Positions 42,326 to 56,065 of a stretch of DNA of 64,000 nt are shown piece by piece. Numbering within the stretch: the stretch's first letter is position 1; every line of letters begins with the position of its first letter. The stretch lies in assembly GCA_947462335.1 (NCBI GenBank), contig OX381716.1, positions 10,178,861 to 10,242,860 on the forward strand, written 5' to 3'. Below the pieces are notes generated by a model. That model did no database searches. It was not told where the DNA came from and saw nothing but the letters and a program-made list of their open reading frames with translations. The position numbers and the translations under genes were made by a program. The stretch comes from Harmothoe impar (taxonomy: Eukaryota > Annelida > Polychaeta > Phyllodocida > Polynoidae).

Positions 42326-44330
42326 GTTGGTCTTACCCTTGTATATATCCATTATATTGACATTATATTCTTTACTTGTTAAAATCAAGTCATTAAGTCA
42401 TACATATTCAACTAAACCTTAGCAAATGCCAGGTCTCTAGATCTTAGATCAGTGAACAACCTTTGTCAGTGTTTTCCAATACCAATCATTTCAATTGATG
42501 ATCCTATATCTGATTAAGCTTACACAACAGTCCTCATACAGTTATCAATAAGGTCAGTGGGTTAGGGTTAGGGAAGGTGCATAGAGGTTGCTTATTATGG
42601 CACTGAACGACCACTGATTTACTGTGGCCAGGGAATGCTCCCAAACCTCTTTGGATACACAACTTAGGTCTACCATGAGTCACTCTGCTGACCTCTGTTT
42701 GTTGACCTCCACTCATGCATTCTACTAGTAAGTTCTGTGAGTTGGGGATTCCCTCATTATTAAAGCTTGACTGTCATGGTTGAAGTGAGGCCAAAAGCAC
42801 TTTTGGATATAGTTCAGTTTTGATTCCCAATATGGCTCTTAAGGGCTGGGAGCTCAGCTCTTATAGGCACAAGATAGGGTGAATTTGTTGTAGGTGGACA
42901 ATGATCATGGTCCCCTGTCCAAACACTGCTGCCCTCTGGTGAAACTGTTATTTTTGATCATGTATGGAAAATGCTGAACTTATTCCCTGACTGCCCATCT
43001 TTAATATGACAGTCCATGAAGAGTATCTCCCAGATTGCAACAACAGAACTGACTCCCAGGTCCCTACTTCCTACTAATGGCTCATACACGTTGGGATTCC
43101 CTGAGTGCAGACGGTAGCAGACTCCCCTGGTGTACGAGAAGAGAACTAACTCCCAGGCCCCTACTTCCTGGCACCCTGATGTCACATAAACATGTCACAC
43201 ATCACCAATACGTCACCAGCATGTCATAGTAAGGAGCCTAGAATTGAATTGAATTAAAAAAGCAGGAGATATCTTGGGGCTATTATATTGAAGTGCCAAA
43301 TTGGAACTGGTATTCAACGAGTAAAACATAGAAACCAAGTGTCTGCTTGGAACATGTGCAGGCCTCAAACATGTCCGAGAGACATCTAATTAAACACGCT
43401 ATTCTCCTTATTGTCTGTGAGTAATTGTGTGGAAATTGCCGCCAAGTGGGGCGGAATTCTTCTCCATAGCATTCAATAAACTGCTTCCTCTTCCAAGAAT
43501 AACTCACTGTACATGTGCAACTTAGAGCCTGAATAAGTAGGCAATCAATTCTGTCAATTGAAAGTTGTTTGATAGACTAGGAGGGGCAGATGCAATTATC
43601 ACTGACTGTATGATAGGTTATAAAGCTGTTATAAGAATATAGCCAATAGCTTTGATTGACATGCATACTATCATGCATACTAGTTATCAACTGCTTCATC
43701 CACATGATAGTATTCAAATTTCAAGTTACAATTACTTGGGGTTAAAAAAGAGCCTCTTATCTCACTTTGTAGTTTATTTCTTTAGTAGTGTAATGGTCAT
43801 GGTGAAGTCATCTGGAGAAAGTGGGACTGGAACCTATGATCTTTAGATCCATTGACCAGCTGCTCTTACTCTTAGCTACTTCTGAGAACTTGACTATACC
43901 ATGTGTTACTATATGCTACAAAAGAGAGCAGGATTACCCAAGTGATACCCCGCTGCAGGTTTACCACCAAGGCACGGGGAATCTGACCATACAGTAGTTT
44001 CCAAGTGAATAAAAAACATTTCAACATTTTAGAATGCTTTTTCCATAGCTAATTATAATAGCTATATGTGTCATGACATTATTCTTATGTTTTCTGATTT
44101 ATTTTCAGGTGAGTGCCAATATAAACTGTAAGAGATATAAAAAAGCTGCAATGCTGGTAAGTTGGTTGATACCTATAGAGCTAGGGGTTTGCTTTGGACA
44201 TTATGTATAGAAAGAAATCCCTACATTGATGTAATCCTACATCATTATAAAACTCTGTACACAGGATACCTAAAGCCATACATAATTTCACATCTAAACA
44301 GTTTGTTTGCCAACCATAGCCTGGTTAAAC
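42326..44330 (+). repeat. Segmental duplication, copy C (second part)
   Basis: 42340-42420 matches 51040-51110, 43110-43235 matches 51490-51615 almost exactly (CTAACTCCCAGGCCCCTACT, CATGTCATAGTAAGGAGCCT), and 43585-44330 matches 62000-62560. No coding frame is shared. Confidence 0.8.
44109..44156 (+). promoter_or_regulatory. Candidate recursive-splice exon (copy C)
   Basis: TTTATTTTCAG is followed directly by GTGAGT, then 48 nt later by CTG/GTAAGT. The paralogous site at 62320-62367 keeps the acceptor, the start-of-exon donor, the 48-nt length and the second donor. The 48 nt are open in one frame here, but the paralogue has an in-frame TGA. Confidence 0.35.
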
Positions 44331-45914
44331 CCATGGGATAAAGCTATCTGGTGTTCATGACATGCAGCACAGGATTTTCTATTTACTACCAATTTGTCAC
44401 ATATCTTTGACATCGTTGCCTTATTTTGTATTTGTCCCTTGGCATTTTTATTCTTCAATCTTCTCTTTCATAGACTAGATTTCAGTTTGTATATCTCTTA
44501 AGTTTGTAGACATTTGTTTTTCTCTTTTTATTCTCACACTAGCTTTTCATATCCATATAACTGTCTACCTCCTTGTTCCACATGAACCCTTCAAATCTTT
44601 TTCTTCCTCTGTTTTCTTGCCTTCCTCACTCTCCCCATTTTACAGTCTCCCCATTTCCTCATGACTCTGTGCCAGTCTTTGTCCCAACAGAAATCTATCA
44701 ATATTTGTTATAATAAAGGTCATTATTTCCTTTCTGAGCTTATCTTCTACCACTATATAATATTGCTATGAACATGTACTACATATAAAGACATAAGGGG
44801 ATTTGTGTACATAGTATACACCGATCACTGAACACTAGATTACCTAACACCGACCTTGCCGTACCCTATTGTAGGTGTAACAATACATCACATGACCTGA
44901 TCTACATCCGGGCACTCAGGGAGATGGCTGGCTATAAACCAATCAGCATCTTCATACATCACATGTGACCACATAGGGGGACCCGTGTCTCAATACTTAG
45001 CCTTGCTCTCCTCCAAGGAGCATTGAATCCCCACACATTCTCCTTAATAAAGAGGAGATTCTCTCTATACGCCACAACATGAATCTTCTGCTGCAGTCTG
45101 CCTCCTCTCCTTCCTATTGTGCTCTGCTCTCCTCACTACATCCTTTCTTCCTTCCTTTTGCTCCATTGTGCCCCTTCCTTTATCCTCTTTACCCTGATTA
45201 TCCTTCTCTATCCCTTTCATTGCAAATCAAACAATGATATTGTTTTAAAAATCCTTTGGTCCATGCCCATCCCAGTCCCCACTACCCTTGCCTCCTTGTT
45301 CTATACTTGCTATAAAAGCTAGGCCTATCAGACCATACAGTGGTCTTATTTGCATCACTGGGGGTCCTGACCGACCTGCTGGGAGTCAGTTGGTGACCAG
45401 TAAAGGATCAGGTGGGAGACAGCATCTATCTTCTATTACATCCACAGGGTAGAATATGGATAACAGGTTATCATTAGGGATGATGAGAGGTCTTAATCAT
45501 CGTACTCAAATTGCATTAGGCATGTCAAAAATCAGAAGCAAAGACAACTTTATACAGTATGTGGGTCTATTGCCGGTTTTTAAATAATGAGTAAAATCTC
45601 GCATTTGCAACATAAATATCCATAGGCATGAATATCAATAATTCCACTGCTTTACAATACAAATGGAAGCAACTCCACAAAGGGGAAGAAACCCTCGGCA
45701 ATGGTGTCCTTACACCTCAAGGTAGACATTAACCAACTTGCAGCAAAGAAATGGTGGGGATTACCACAGGATCTCCTGACATGCCAGGTGCCCAGATCCA
45801 GAGCTTACCAGATATCAGCTGGATGAATGACAACACCCTTAATCACCCCTGAAGGAAGCCTATAATCAGCAAGCATTGCAGAAAGAAGATGCAAAAATAA
45901 GTCAGGATATGGAA
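44331..45914. other. Non-coding DNA, nothing recognised
   Basis: Pyrimidine-rich stretches (44440-44680, 45090-45200) give low-complexity frames that I do not accept. No gene. Confidence 0.4.
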
Positions 45915-46460
45915 TAAATAAATTTTAGATTTCACCCCAGAGTTCCCAGCTCCCAGTCACCACTCACGGTTTCAGATAGAAATATTTATTAATGCAGGAT
46001 ATTAAGACATGTGTGCCACCCTGCCCTTAACTCTCTTATGTACCTATGGTATTTACATAATGTCATACACACTTCCTCCCCCGTCCACTGCCCCTCTTTC
46101 TCTCTTGTGGCTAGGTGATAGATGCTCCCATCGGGTTCCAGTGCTGACAAAGTAAAATAAATTCTAAATTTCCCCTCAGATCTCCTAGCTCCAAGTCACC
46201 AGTCTCAGAAAGAGAGATAATTACTGCAAGATATTAAGACATGTGTGCAGAGAACTTGAGATCTTGGGAGATAATTCTAAGACTTTATTCATGACACTCA
46301 CTATATTTTGTTATTCCCTGGCCACCCTGCCCTTAACTCTCCTATGTACCTGTGGTATTTATGTAATGTCATACACACTTCCTCCCCCATCCACTGCCAA
46401 CCTCCCTCTTGTGGCTAGGTGATAGATGTACACATCTGGTTTCCGGTGCTGACAAAGTGT
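45915..46460 (+). repeat. Tandem pair of ~240-300-bp units
   Basis: 45915-46155 and 46156-46460 share CACCCTGCCCTTAACTCTC, TAATGTCATACACACTTCCTC, GTGGCTAGGTGATAGATG and GTGCTGACAAAGT. A shorter inverted relative of the right end is at about 58765-58815. Confidence 0.75.
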
Positions 46461-47333
46461 CCAATTTCCTCTCCACTGAGTGGCATCATTGCTCCTCAAC
46501 CCTCAGTGCTACACAACACTTCTGCCAAGAGGAATTGGGAGAGATAATTTATTAACTTGTCTTGCCATGTAAGAGATGCTTCTAGATGAGTGATGTAAGA
46601 GATGTAATACAATTAAGCATGGAATTGACACAAGGATTATACCATCTAAAGGATAGCATTGCAAGCACAAAGTAGAAAATATTAGAATGCACTTAAACCT
46701 AGATATGTTACTGGTAGATGCTTGGCCATAATGCGTTTTTAATAGAAGAGCACAGGTCCTATGTCACATAGAGGAAACACCCTCAATACCTAAGGGAAGC
46801 TATCTACACCACTCATTTACATTGGGTCTGAACCAGTGTTTCTGGTCCTTGATAACCCTGTTCTAAACATAGAAGCTGCTGACAAAGCTTGCACTGTATT
46901 CTGAATCTGATTACATCTTTAAAAAAGTCAGAGGTCACCTCTGTTGCCGTGTACAACAAGGTGGTTCTCTTTGGGGAGTTGTTCCCACTAATTACTTCAG
47001 TAGAGGTGGTGAGAGGGCATCAGAATGCTTACACACAGTTGGGTTGGTGATGGACTGGGTGGCAGCAGCCATTTTAAAATGTTAACCCTTTATCACCTAA
47101 AACAAAGCATGTTGTTGACCTAAAGGTGTTGATGGCTGAAGGCTTTATGATCCATATGGCCAGTTAATCTCTGTGGAGGACCCTTCTTACTCGCAATGTG
47201 AGGTTTTACTGAGTTAGAGGCCATGTCAGTCCTTCCCATTTGATTATGTCCATACACTCATGTCTATTATGTATAAAAAAAGAAGAGTTACTGACCTTTA
47301 CCAGAGGATATCAGGCATCCTATAGCAAAAAAA
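46461..47333. other. Non-coding DNA, nothing recognised
   Basis: No supported gene or repeat. Confidence 0.4.
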
Positions 47334-48320
47334 TATAGCTATAGTACCACGAGGAGGCAAGTTACCACCCTAAATAACACTAAATCAAAAGAGTGTAGAG
47401 TGCAATTTGGGGTACCCCAAGGAAGTTCCTTGGGCCCACTACTCTTTTTATTATTTATTAATGACTTCCCAACACATGTAAGGCATAGCAAGGTGTTTAT
47501 GTACGCCGATGATATAGTTTTAGTGACTACCGGTAATTCCTACACTGAGTCGGAAAGAAAGCTATCCGTTGACGTTGAACTTACTAACCAATGGTGTCTG
47601 AATAACTGTCTAACTGTGAATAAGAAAAAGACCAAGGTCATGCGCATAACTAGGAATAGAATATCAGGGGTTATACCGGAGTTAAATATCAATATCGGTG
47701 ATAACAAACTGGAGGATGTTCAAACATACCGGTACCTTGGTATAACTTTAGACTGCCGTTTCACCTTCAAACCACATATAAATGGCCTCCTAAGGACGGT
47801 CAGTCATAAGGTCACCTTGTTAGGAAGGATCAAGAAATATATGGATGAAACTGAATCACTACTTATTTATAAACAAATGGTGGTTCCCTACTGTGATTAT
47901 GCTAACTTTGTTACTGAGTGTACTGTAGATGATCTAGTTGCAAAATTACAGCGCCTGCAGAACAGGGCATTACAGATCTGCAGATACAGTTATATGTTTG
48001 AACGCAGCTCAGCCACAGCTCTACATGAATATTTCAAGATCACTGAGTTAAAAAACCGGAGATATACACAGCTCTTATTGATGATGTATAAACAGTCAAA
48101 AACCAAGGGTCTTCTAATCCCGGAGGGGAGGAGAAGGACACCCGGCGACCATAAAATAAAATTTAAGACAAGAGTAAACACATATGCTAGTACGGACAAG
48201 AGTCCTATGTCGAGGGGAGTTAAGGCCTGGAACCTACTACCAGCCAGTACCCAAAAAATAAATACCACAGCTGCTTTCAAACATAAAGTGCGGGGAATAA
48301 AACCCCCTGTCAACAGATAA
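47334..48320 (+). pseudogene. Partial LINE reverse transcriptase
   Basis: Contains GVPQGSSLGPLLFLLFINDF and the catalytic YADDIVL motif, then the thumb and a C-terminal RGVKAWNLLP-type block common to CR1/Jockey-group enzymes. The reading frame continues upstream of 47400 (RRQVTTLNNTKSKECRVQFG) with no start codon, so the ORF is the 3' part of ORF2. The fingers region and the endonuclease are missing. The surviving frame has no stop before its natural end, so truncation happened at insertion and decay is slight. Confidence 0.9.
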
Positions 48321-49158
48321 CACACAGACGAACACATTTCCTGTTACAACGCCGAGTCGAGCGGTCATGTCCGGGTATTATATATTATTTTATTGTATAT
48401 ACTGTATTTAAAAACGATTCTGTGTACATAGTATAACTCTTGAGCTCGTTGGCCATGCATGACACATGGCAAGGCTCTCACCCTTATCACTGTAGTGCTG
48501 GAATGTAAAAACAGATAGTTTAGTATCAAACTTGGGAGGTGGCACTTGTCAAGACAAAAATCCCTATCTGTCCCACCGATAAGTGAGGATAAATCCTGGA
48601 CACACATGAGAACTGTTAGTTTAGGTCTTACTGGACCTACCTGTGCGCTAAGGGTTAACTTTACTTTGTTTAATATGACCATGTTGGTCTTGGATTACTT
48701 GTATTGTAATACGGCTCAGTTTGTACTTACCGGTATTTGATGACTACACAACAAATACGCATCATTCTTTTGAGTTAGGTTAACTCTATTATGCAATCAT
48801 TTACTAGGGCATCTGTCAGGACACAGTATGACATACTAGAAATTGAACCAGGAAATACCTGCGTTCTTGTAACTAAACTAATATATGGAATCTGCAACTG
48901 CAGTATCTGTCTTGATGGGCGCATGTAGGTCTTAACATCTGACTGATCTCTAAATTATGCAACTTAGACTAAAGGTCTCTCAAACCTAGATGTATTAATC
49001 TATGGTAACTGACATGACATACAACATTTATTCTCATACACTCAAAAGGAAAAATTGTACGGGTGCTGACCATAACCCGGGTTGCCAAAGGTCGATCATG
49101 TGTATTTCTGATGAAGAGGCAATAAACAATCTTTAACTTGAACTTGACTTGAACTTGA
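47334..49158 (+). mobile_element. 5'-truncated non-LTR retrotransposon (CR1/L2/Jockey-like)
   Basis: It carries the second half of a reverse transcriptase, about 0.8 kb of 3' UTR, then AATAAA (about 49121) and a tail of diverged CTTGAA units (49135-49158). A short-repeat tail and 5' truncation are typical of CR1/L2-type LINEs. It lies between copy C of the segmental duplication and copy D. Confidence 0.85.
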
Positions 49159-50509
49159 GGACCTAGTTGTGATAGTCAGGTTTAAAAAGAAACCAGTGAA
49201 AATTTTAGTAGCTATGCAGAAAGGATGCTCCACACAACAACACATAGATCACGCCTTTTGCTTGGCTGTTCATGTATGTGCATAGAGTGGGTAGAGGCGG
49301 GGGGGGGGGAGGGCGTCAGGTCTATTGGGGGTTGTGCTGAATGTGGTCAGGCTGAACAAGGCCTATCTACCCAACTCAGCTTGGTGACCCTGCCCTCTCC
49401 CCCCCAAGCTCCCCCTTACACACCACCACCAGCATCTTTCTACCTCCAATCCTACAACAACCTCCCACCTACACAACCTATTACATTTTATCAATGTGTA
49501 ATTGGGAGTATTCTTTGTTTACGAGTTTACATGTTATAAAACCTACACCATGTATATTCCATTGTTATACTTATCTCATATCATCCTCAGGATCTAATTG
49601 TGTTCATAATCTCCTTTTTCTTTGTTCTTTGTGGTAAAATAACGCTTCAACTGATCAATTTGTGTGATATAGGGATGCTGTACAGTGTGGAAAATTGCTT
49701 AATCAAAGTTCACTCACAGTGGCATCTGCTTGGGCATAGGCTACCATTGTGCCACAACTGCCTGTAGAATAGCATGCGTCATGATTGCACTCCCAAGGTA
49801 GAACTAGAGATGGGAGATGACGGTTGCTTCCACACACCCTGCTCTCATAATGGGGGATGTTAGCACACACTCACTGCACTCCAATGACCAAGAAATAGTC
49901 CTTTAGGCCTTACCTTTATAGACACTGTACAACTTGAGTACACCTTGATTACCATGTCTTTACTTACTCTTCGGTAACTGCTTTTTTGTCTCTCCTCTCT
50001 TGCAATGCCTTCCTAGCTCCCTACTATTGCTGCCTCCCCCTTCCTCTCTGAGTCCAGGCAGGTGAGATTTATTGGTAGACCCTTGATCTTTGCAGTAATA
50101 ATAGTGCGCTCTAACACTATTGTATGGGATTGGTTAAGGAATGGCTGTGCTATCATGAGGAGTAGGTTGGGATAAAGGTCTAGGGAGGGCAGTGTCCACG
50201 CTCATTTGTTCAGGGGCTGCTAGGGTTGCACTAGGTGCTGCGTACAATTGGCAATCTTCGTCTAGCAGTCCTTTTCTGTATGACCTTGGCAAACTACAAG
50301 CCTGATTAATGGCAGCAGTCAGTGCAGAAATCACCTCCATATGTCCACAGTCTAGCATCCACCAAAACCCAATGTGTAAGGAAACCACTAGCATGAGTTG
50401 TTTAGGTTTGTACAAAATGAATGGGCCTTCCTTTAGAATCATTCCTACAATACTCATACACTTTGAGAGATTAAGAATAATCTGCCAAACAACTAAGAGA
50501 TAAGGCATT
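49159..50509. other. Non-coding DNA, nothing recognised
   Basis: Short GC-rich low-complexity patch at 49295-49315. No supported gene. Confidence 0.4.
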
Positions 50510-51620
50510 ACAGATAAGTGCTGTTGTATCCACAGGAATATGCTTCAGTTCTCTGAATTCAAAAAAGAATAAAAACTGATATGAAAGAAATTGGCAAGCT
50601 TTGCAAATAGGCAGAAGGAGAGGCAAGCATTTAGATAAGTGAGAATGGAAGCAAACCACAAAGGTATAGATATTCTTATTGGGAGGGCATGAATAGCTAC
50701 GGAAAGTTGCCAATGGTAGCAGGTCTTCTGTCTGATAAGACAAGTTGACAATCCCTCCCTGAGACTCGTTCCCCAATTAGTGACTGCAGATGATAACCAG
50801 CTACTGCTAATTAGCTGCCTCAACAAGCCATAATCTTCCCACAAAATCCTCCTCACAGGATGTCATTTCTGGTGCAATTCACTAAAATGGATTTCCAGCT
50901 TTGTTAATTCGAAAGTTTCTAGCTAAGACCACTATTAGTAGGATTAATCATGTGAATTTGACATCCTAATATGTAGGGAAAGGGGATATTGGTAATGTTC
51001 AATATGTTGCCTGGCCGTTTTTCTGCTCCATTCTGCTTCTGGACATTATATTGACCTCATATGGGGTAATCCATATTTTACTAAACCTCAATATGATTTA
51101 TGTAGATCTTAGATCACTGTTCAATTTTCATGATTTTTTTTTCGTGTTCTCCAAGAGGGCCATATAAAGTCATGACAACTGACTATAAGATGCCATCTTT
51201 AGCAATGGTTTATGCAGCTTTTGATGAGGTTTGTTGGTGGTCAAGGAAGGTACATAAATTTGTCTTATAGGGGTTGTGAATAACTACTAATTTCTAGGCC
51301 CCTCAACATCCTCTGCTTCTTTCCTTACTTTCTACCTCTACCCGCCTGTCAACATGTATCTCCCTTCCCCTCTTGACTCTGCTGGGATACACAGCCTGGT
51401 TCTGTTAGTTTGACTACTCTGCTGGCCTCTGCCTGTGTTCTACCAGTTGCTGCTGCGTTTGGGGTTTGCTGAGTGTTGATATGACAGACTGTAGCAGACT
51501 CCGCTGGTGTGCCAAAAGAGAACTAACTCCCAGGCCCCTACTTCCTGGCACCCTGATGTCACATAAACATGTCACACGTCACCAATACGTCACCAGCATG
51601 TCATAGTAAGGAGCCTCTCA
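50510..51620 (+). repeat. Segmental duplication, copy D (first part)
   Basis: Matches copy C (32400-32985 and 42326-43235) but contains no element 2, so it is a natural approximate empty site for that insertion. Confidence 0.8.
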
Positions 51621-51994
51621 GGATGCTGTCAGGTTGGTGTACAGACTGCCAGGATGTGGTGTGTCTGTTTATGGGGTTCAGTGGAGCAGTATTAAACCAA
51701 GGTAAAAGGTAGGCCTACTAGGCATCAGGGGTCTTAGAGGTTCAATCCTTCTTAAAAGAGCTTGCACCTAAAGAGGGCCTGTTGGGCCCTTATCCCTCAA
51801 ACGAGCCCTTAACCCTCAAACGAGTAACCGTTTGAGGGATAAGGGCTCACCACGGGCCCTTATCCCTCAAATATGGCGTTAAAGCACAAACGGCCTTATC
51901 CCTCAAACGGCCTTATCCCTCAAACGGCCTTAACCCACAAACGGCCTTATCCCTCAAACGGCCTTATTCCTCAAACAGCCTTAACCCACAAACT

Positions 51995-54130
51995 ATATAG
52001 CGTTTGAGGGATAAGGGCAAGTTGATGTTTAAAGCAAGTTATGCATGTTAGATGACTATAGGGTTTGAGGGATAAGGGCGCACTGATACACAGGTGGTAC
52101 TAGGTGTATAAGCTTACTATATAGCGTTTGAGGGATAAGGGCAAGTTGATATTTCAGGCAAGTTACATATGTAGGATCACTATATAGCTTTTGAGGGATA
52201 AGGGCAGGTAGATATTTCAGGTAAGGTAGGTATATAGGATCACTATATAGCGTTTGAGGGATAAGGGCAGGTTGATATTTCAGGTAAGGTAGGTATGTAG
52301 GATCACTATATAGCGTTTGAGGGATAAGGGCAGGTTGGTATTTCCGGTAAGCTATGTATATTAGACAACTATATAGGGTTTGAGGGATAAGGGCAAGCTG
52401 ATGTTATATGCCAGTTAGGTATATAAGATTACTATATAGCGTTTGAGGGATAAGGGCAAGTTGATGTTTCAGGCAAGTTATGCATATTATATGAGAATAG
52501 GGTTTGAGGGATAAGGGCGCACTGATTCACAGGTGTTACTAGGTGTATAAGCTTACTATATAGCATTTGAGGGACAAGGGCAAGTTGATGTTTCAGGCAA
52601 TTTAGGTATGTAGGATCACTATATAGCGTTTGAGGGATAAGGGCAGGTTGATATTTCAGGTAAGGTAGGTATATAGGATCACTATATAGCGTTTGAGGGA
52701 TAAGGGCAAGTTGATGTTTCAGGCAATTTAGGTATGTAGGAATACTTTATAGCGTTTGAGGGATAAGGGCAGGTTGATTTTTCAGGTAAGGTAGGTATAT
52801 AGGATTACTATATAGCGTTTGAGGGATAAGGGCAAGTTGATGTTACAGGCAATTTAGGTATGTAGGATCACTATATAGCGTTTGAGGGACAAGGGCAGGT
52901 TAATATTTCAGTTAAGCTATGTATATTAGACAACTATATAGGGTTTGAGGGATAAGGGCAAGCTGATGTTATATGCCAGTTAGGTATATAAAATCACTAT
53001 ATAGAGTTTGAGGGATAAGGTCAAGTTGATGTTTCAGGCAATTTAGGTATGTAGGATCACTTTATAGCGTTTGAGGGATAAGGGCAGGTTGATATTTCAG
53101 GTAAGGTAGGTATATAGGATTACTATATAGCGTTTGAGGGATAAGGGCAAGTTGATGTTTCAGGCAATTTAGGTATATAGGATCACTATATAGCGTTTGA
53201 GGGATAAGGGCAAGTTGATATTTCAGGCAAGTTACATATGTAGGATCACTATTATAGCGTTTGAGGGATAAGGGCAGGTTGATATTTCAGGTAAGGCAGG
53301 TATATAGGATCACTATATAGCGTTTGAGGGATAAGGGCAGGTTGATATTTCAGGTAAGGTAGGTATGTAGGATCACTATATAGCGTTTTAGGGATAAGGG
53401 CAGGTTGGTATTTCCGGTAAGCTATGTTTATTAGACAACTATATAGGGTTTGAGGGATAAGGGCAAGCTGATGTTATATGCCAGTTAGGTATATAGGATT
53501 ACTATATAGCGTTTGAGGGATAAGGGCAAGTTGATTTTTCAGGCAATTTAGGTATGCAGGAACACTATATAGCGTTTGAGGGATAAGGGCAGGTTGATAT
53601 TTCAGGTAAGGTAGGTATATAGGATTACTATATAGCGTTTGAGGGATAAGGGCAAGTTGATGTTTCAGGCAATATAGGTATGTAGGATCACTATATAGCG
53701 TTTGAGAGATAAGGGCAGGTTGATATTTCAGGCAAGCTATGTATATTAGACAACTATATAGGGTTTGAGGGATAAGGGCAAGCTGATGTTATATGCCAGT
53801 TAGGTATATATGATCACTATATAGCGTTTGAGGGATAAGAGCAGGTTGTTACACAGGTGGTACTAGGTGTAGAACTCACTATATAGGGTTTGAGGGATAA
53901 GGGCAAGCTGATGTTATAGGCCAGTTAGGTATAGAAGATCACTATATAACGTTTGAGGGATAAGGTCAAGTTGTTACACAGGTGGTACTAGGGGTAAGGG
54001 CAGGAGTATTTTTGGAGCAGTTAGGTATATAAGATCACTATATAGCGTTTGAAGGATAAGGCAGGTTGATATTTTAGAGCAGTTAGGTCTATGAGACCGC
54101 TGTTTAGTGTTTGAGGCATAAGGGCAAGCT
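51995..54130 (+). repeat. Left 63-bp tandem array (about 34 units)
   Basis: Unit core CTATATAGCGTTTGAGGGAT then AAGGGCAGGTTGATATTTCAG. A distinct variant with TTAGACAACTATATAGGG recurs at about 52361, 52926, 53431 and 53746, so higher-order units of about 5 to 9 monomers are present. Confidence 0.9.
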
Positions 54131-54132
54131 GA

Positions 54133-55795
54133 TCCCTTATCCCTCAAACGCTATATAATGATCCTATATACCTAAGTGGCCTAAAATATTACCTTACCCT
54201 TATCACTCAAACGCTATATACTGATCCCATATATACTAACTGGCCTAAAATATCAACTTGCCCTTATCCCTCAAACGCTATATAACAATCCTATGTACCT
54301 AAATGGCCTAAAATATCAACTTGCCCTTATCCCTCAAACGCTATATAGAGATCCTATATACCTAACTGGCCTAAATTATTAACTTGCCCTTATCCCTCAA
54401 ACGCTATATAGGGATCCCATACACTAACTGGCCTAAAATATCAACTTGCCCTTATCCCTCAAACACTATATAGTGCTCTTATATTCCAAACTAGTCCAAA
54501 ATATTAACTTGCCCTTATGCCTCAAACACTATATAGTCATCCTATATACCTAACTGGTCTAAAAAATAAACTTGTCCTTATCCCTCAAACGCTATATAAC
54601 AGTCCTATGTACCTAACCGGCCTAAAATATCAACTTGCCCTTATCCCTCAAACGCTATATAGTGATCCTATAGACCTAACTGGCCTAAAATATGAACTTG
54701 CCCTTATCCCTCAAACGCTATATAATGATCCTATATACCTAACTGCCTAAAATATCAACTTGCCCTTATCCCTCAAACACTATATATAATGATCCTATAT
54801 ACCTAAATGGCCTTAAATATCAACTTGCCCTTATCCCTCAAACGCTATATAACAATCCTATGTACCTGACTGGCCTAAAATATCAACTTGCCCTTATCCC
54901 TCAAACACTATAGTGCTCTAATATTCCTAACTGGTCCAAAATATCAACTTGACCTTATGCCTCAAACACTATATAGTGATCGGATATACCTAACTGGCCT
55001 AAAATATCAACTTGCCCTTATCCCTCAAACACTATATAGTGCTCTAATATTCCTAACTAGTCCAACATATTAACTTGCCCTTATGCCTCAAACACTATAT
55101 AGTGCTCTAATATTCCTAACTAGTCCAACATATTAACTTGCCCTTATGCCTCAAACACTATATAGTGATCGTATATATACCTAACTGGTCTAAAATATCA
55201 ACTTGCCCTTATCCCTCAAACGCTATATAGTGATACAATATACCTAACTAGTCTAAATTATCCATTTGCCCTTATCCCTCAAACGCTATATAGCGATCCC
55301 ATACGCTAACTGGCCTAAAATATCAACTTGCCCTTATCCCTCAAACACTATATAGTGATACAATATACCTAACTGGTCTAAAATATCAACTTGCCCTTAT
55401 CCCTCAAACGCTATATAATGATCCTATATACCTAACTGGCCTAAAATATCAACTTGCCCTTACGCCTCAAACACTACATAGTCATCTAATATACCTATTT
55501 GTACTAAAAGAATAATCTGCCCTTATCCCTCAAACACTATATAGTGCCCTAATATTCCTAACTAGTCCAACATATTAACTTGCCCTTATGCCTCAAACAC
55601 TATATATAGTGATCCTATACACCTAACTGGCCTAAAATATCAACTTGCCCTTATCCCTCAAACGCTATATAGTGATACAATATACCTTACTACCCTAAAT
55701 TATCCATTTGCCCTTATCCCTCAAACGCTGTGTAATGATCCCATACACTAACTGGCCTAAAATATCAACTTGCCCTTATCCCTCAAACGCTATAA
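54133..55795 (-). repeat. Right 63-bp tandem array (about 27 units)
   Basis: Reverse-orientation units with the consensus TGCCCTTATCCCTCAAACGC then CTAACTGGCCTAAAATATCAA. The non-core part differs consistently from the left array (GGCCAGTTAGGT here versus CAGGTAAGGTAGGT there), so the arms were homogenised separately. Confidence 0.9.
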
Positions 55796-56065
55796 TATAT
55801 TATATGATGTGGTGGAAGAGTTATGGTTAAGGCCGTTTGAGGGATAAGGCCGTTTGAGGGTTAAGGCTGTTTGAGGGATAAGGCCGTTTGAGGGTTAAGG
55901 TCGTTTGAGGGATAAGGCCGTTTGAGGGATAAGGCCGTTTGTGCTTTAACGCCATATTTGAGGGATAAGGGCCCGTGGTGTGCCCTTAACCCTCAAACGG
56001 ATACTCGTTTGAGGGTTAAGGGCTCGTTTGAGGGATAAGGGCCCCACAGGGCCCTCCTTTCCCTA

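Larger units (their letters stand above)
51766..56065. mobile_element. Large foldback element of inverted 63-bp tandem arrays
   Basis: Ends AGGGCCTGTTGGGCCC (left) and GGGCCCCACAGGGCCCT (right) are near-perfect inverted repeats, and about 230 bp of each end pair, including GGGCCCTTATCCCTCAAAC and GCGTTAAAGCACAAACGGCC. Inside are two facing arrays of a ~63-bp unit containing GTTTGAGGGATAAGGGC: forward units to about 54130, then reverse units to about 55795. There is no coding capacity and no spacers of the CRISPR kind. The architecture matches foldback (FB/TU) elements; the transposase would be supplied in trans. Confidence 0.85.

Noticed and set aside
51766..56065. CRISPR-like array
   Set aside because: Units are tandem with diverged but homologous filler rather than unique spacers, the two halves are inverted, and the setting is eukaryotic.
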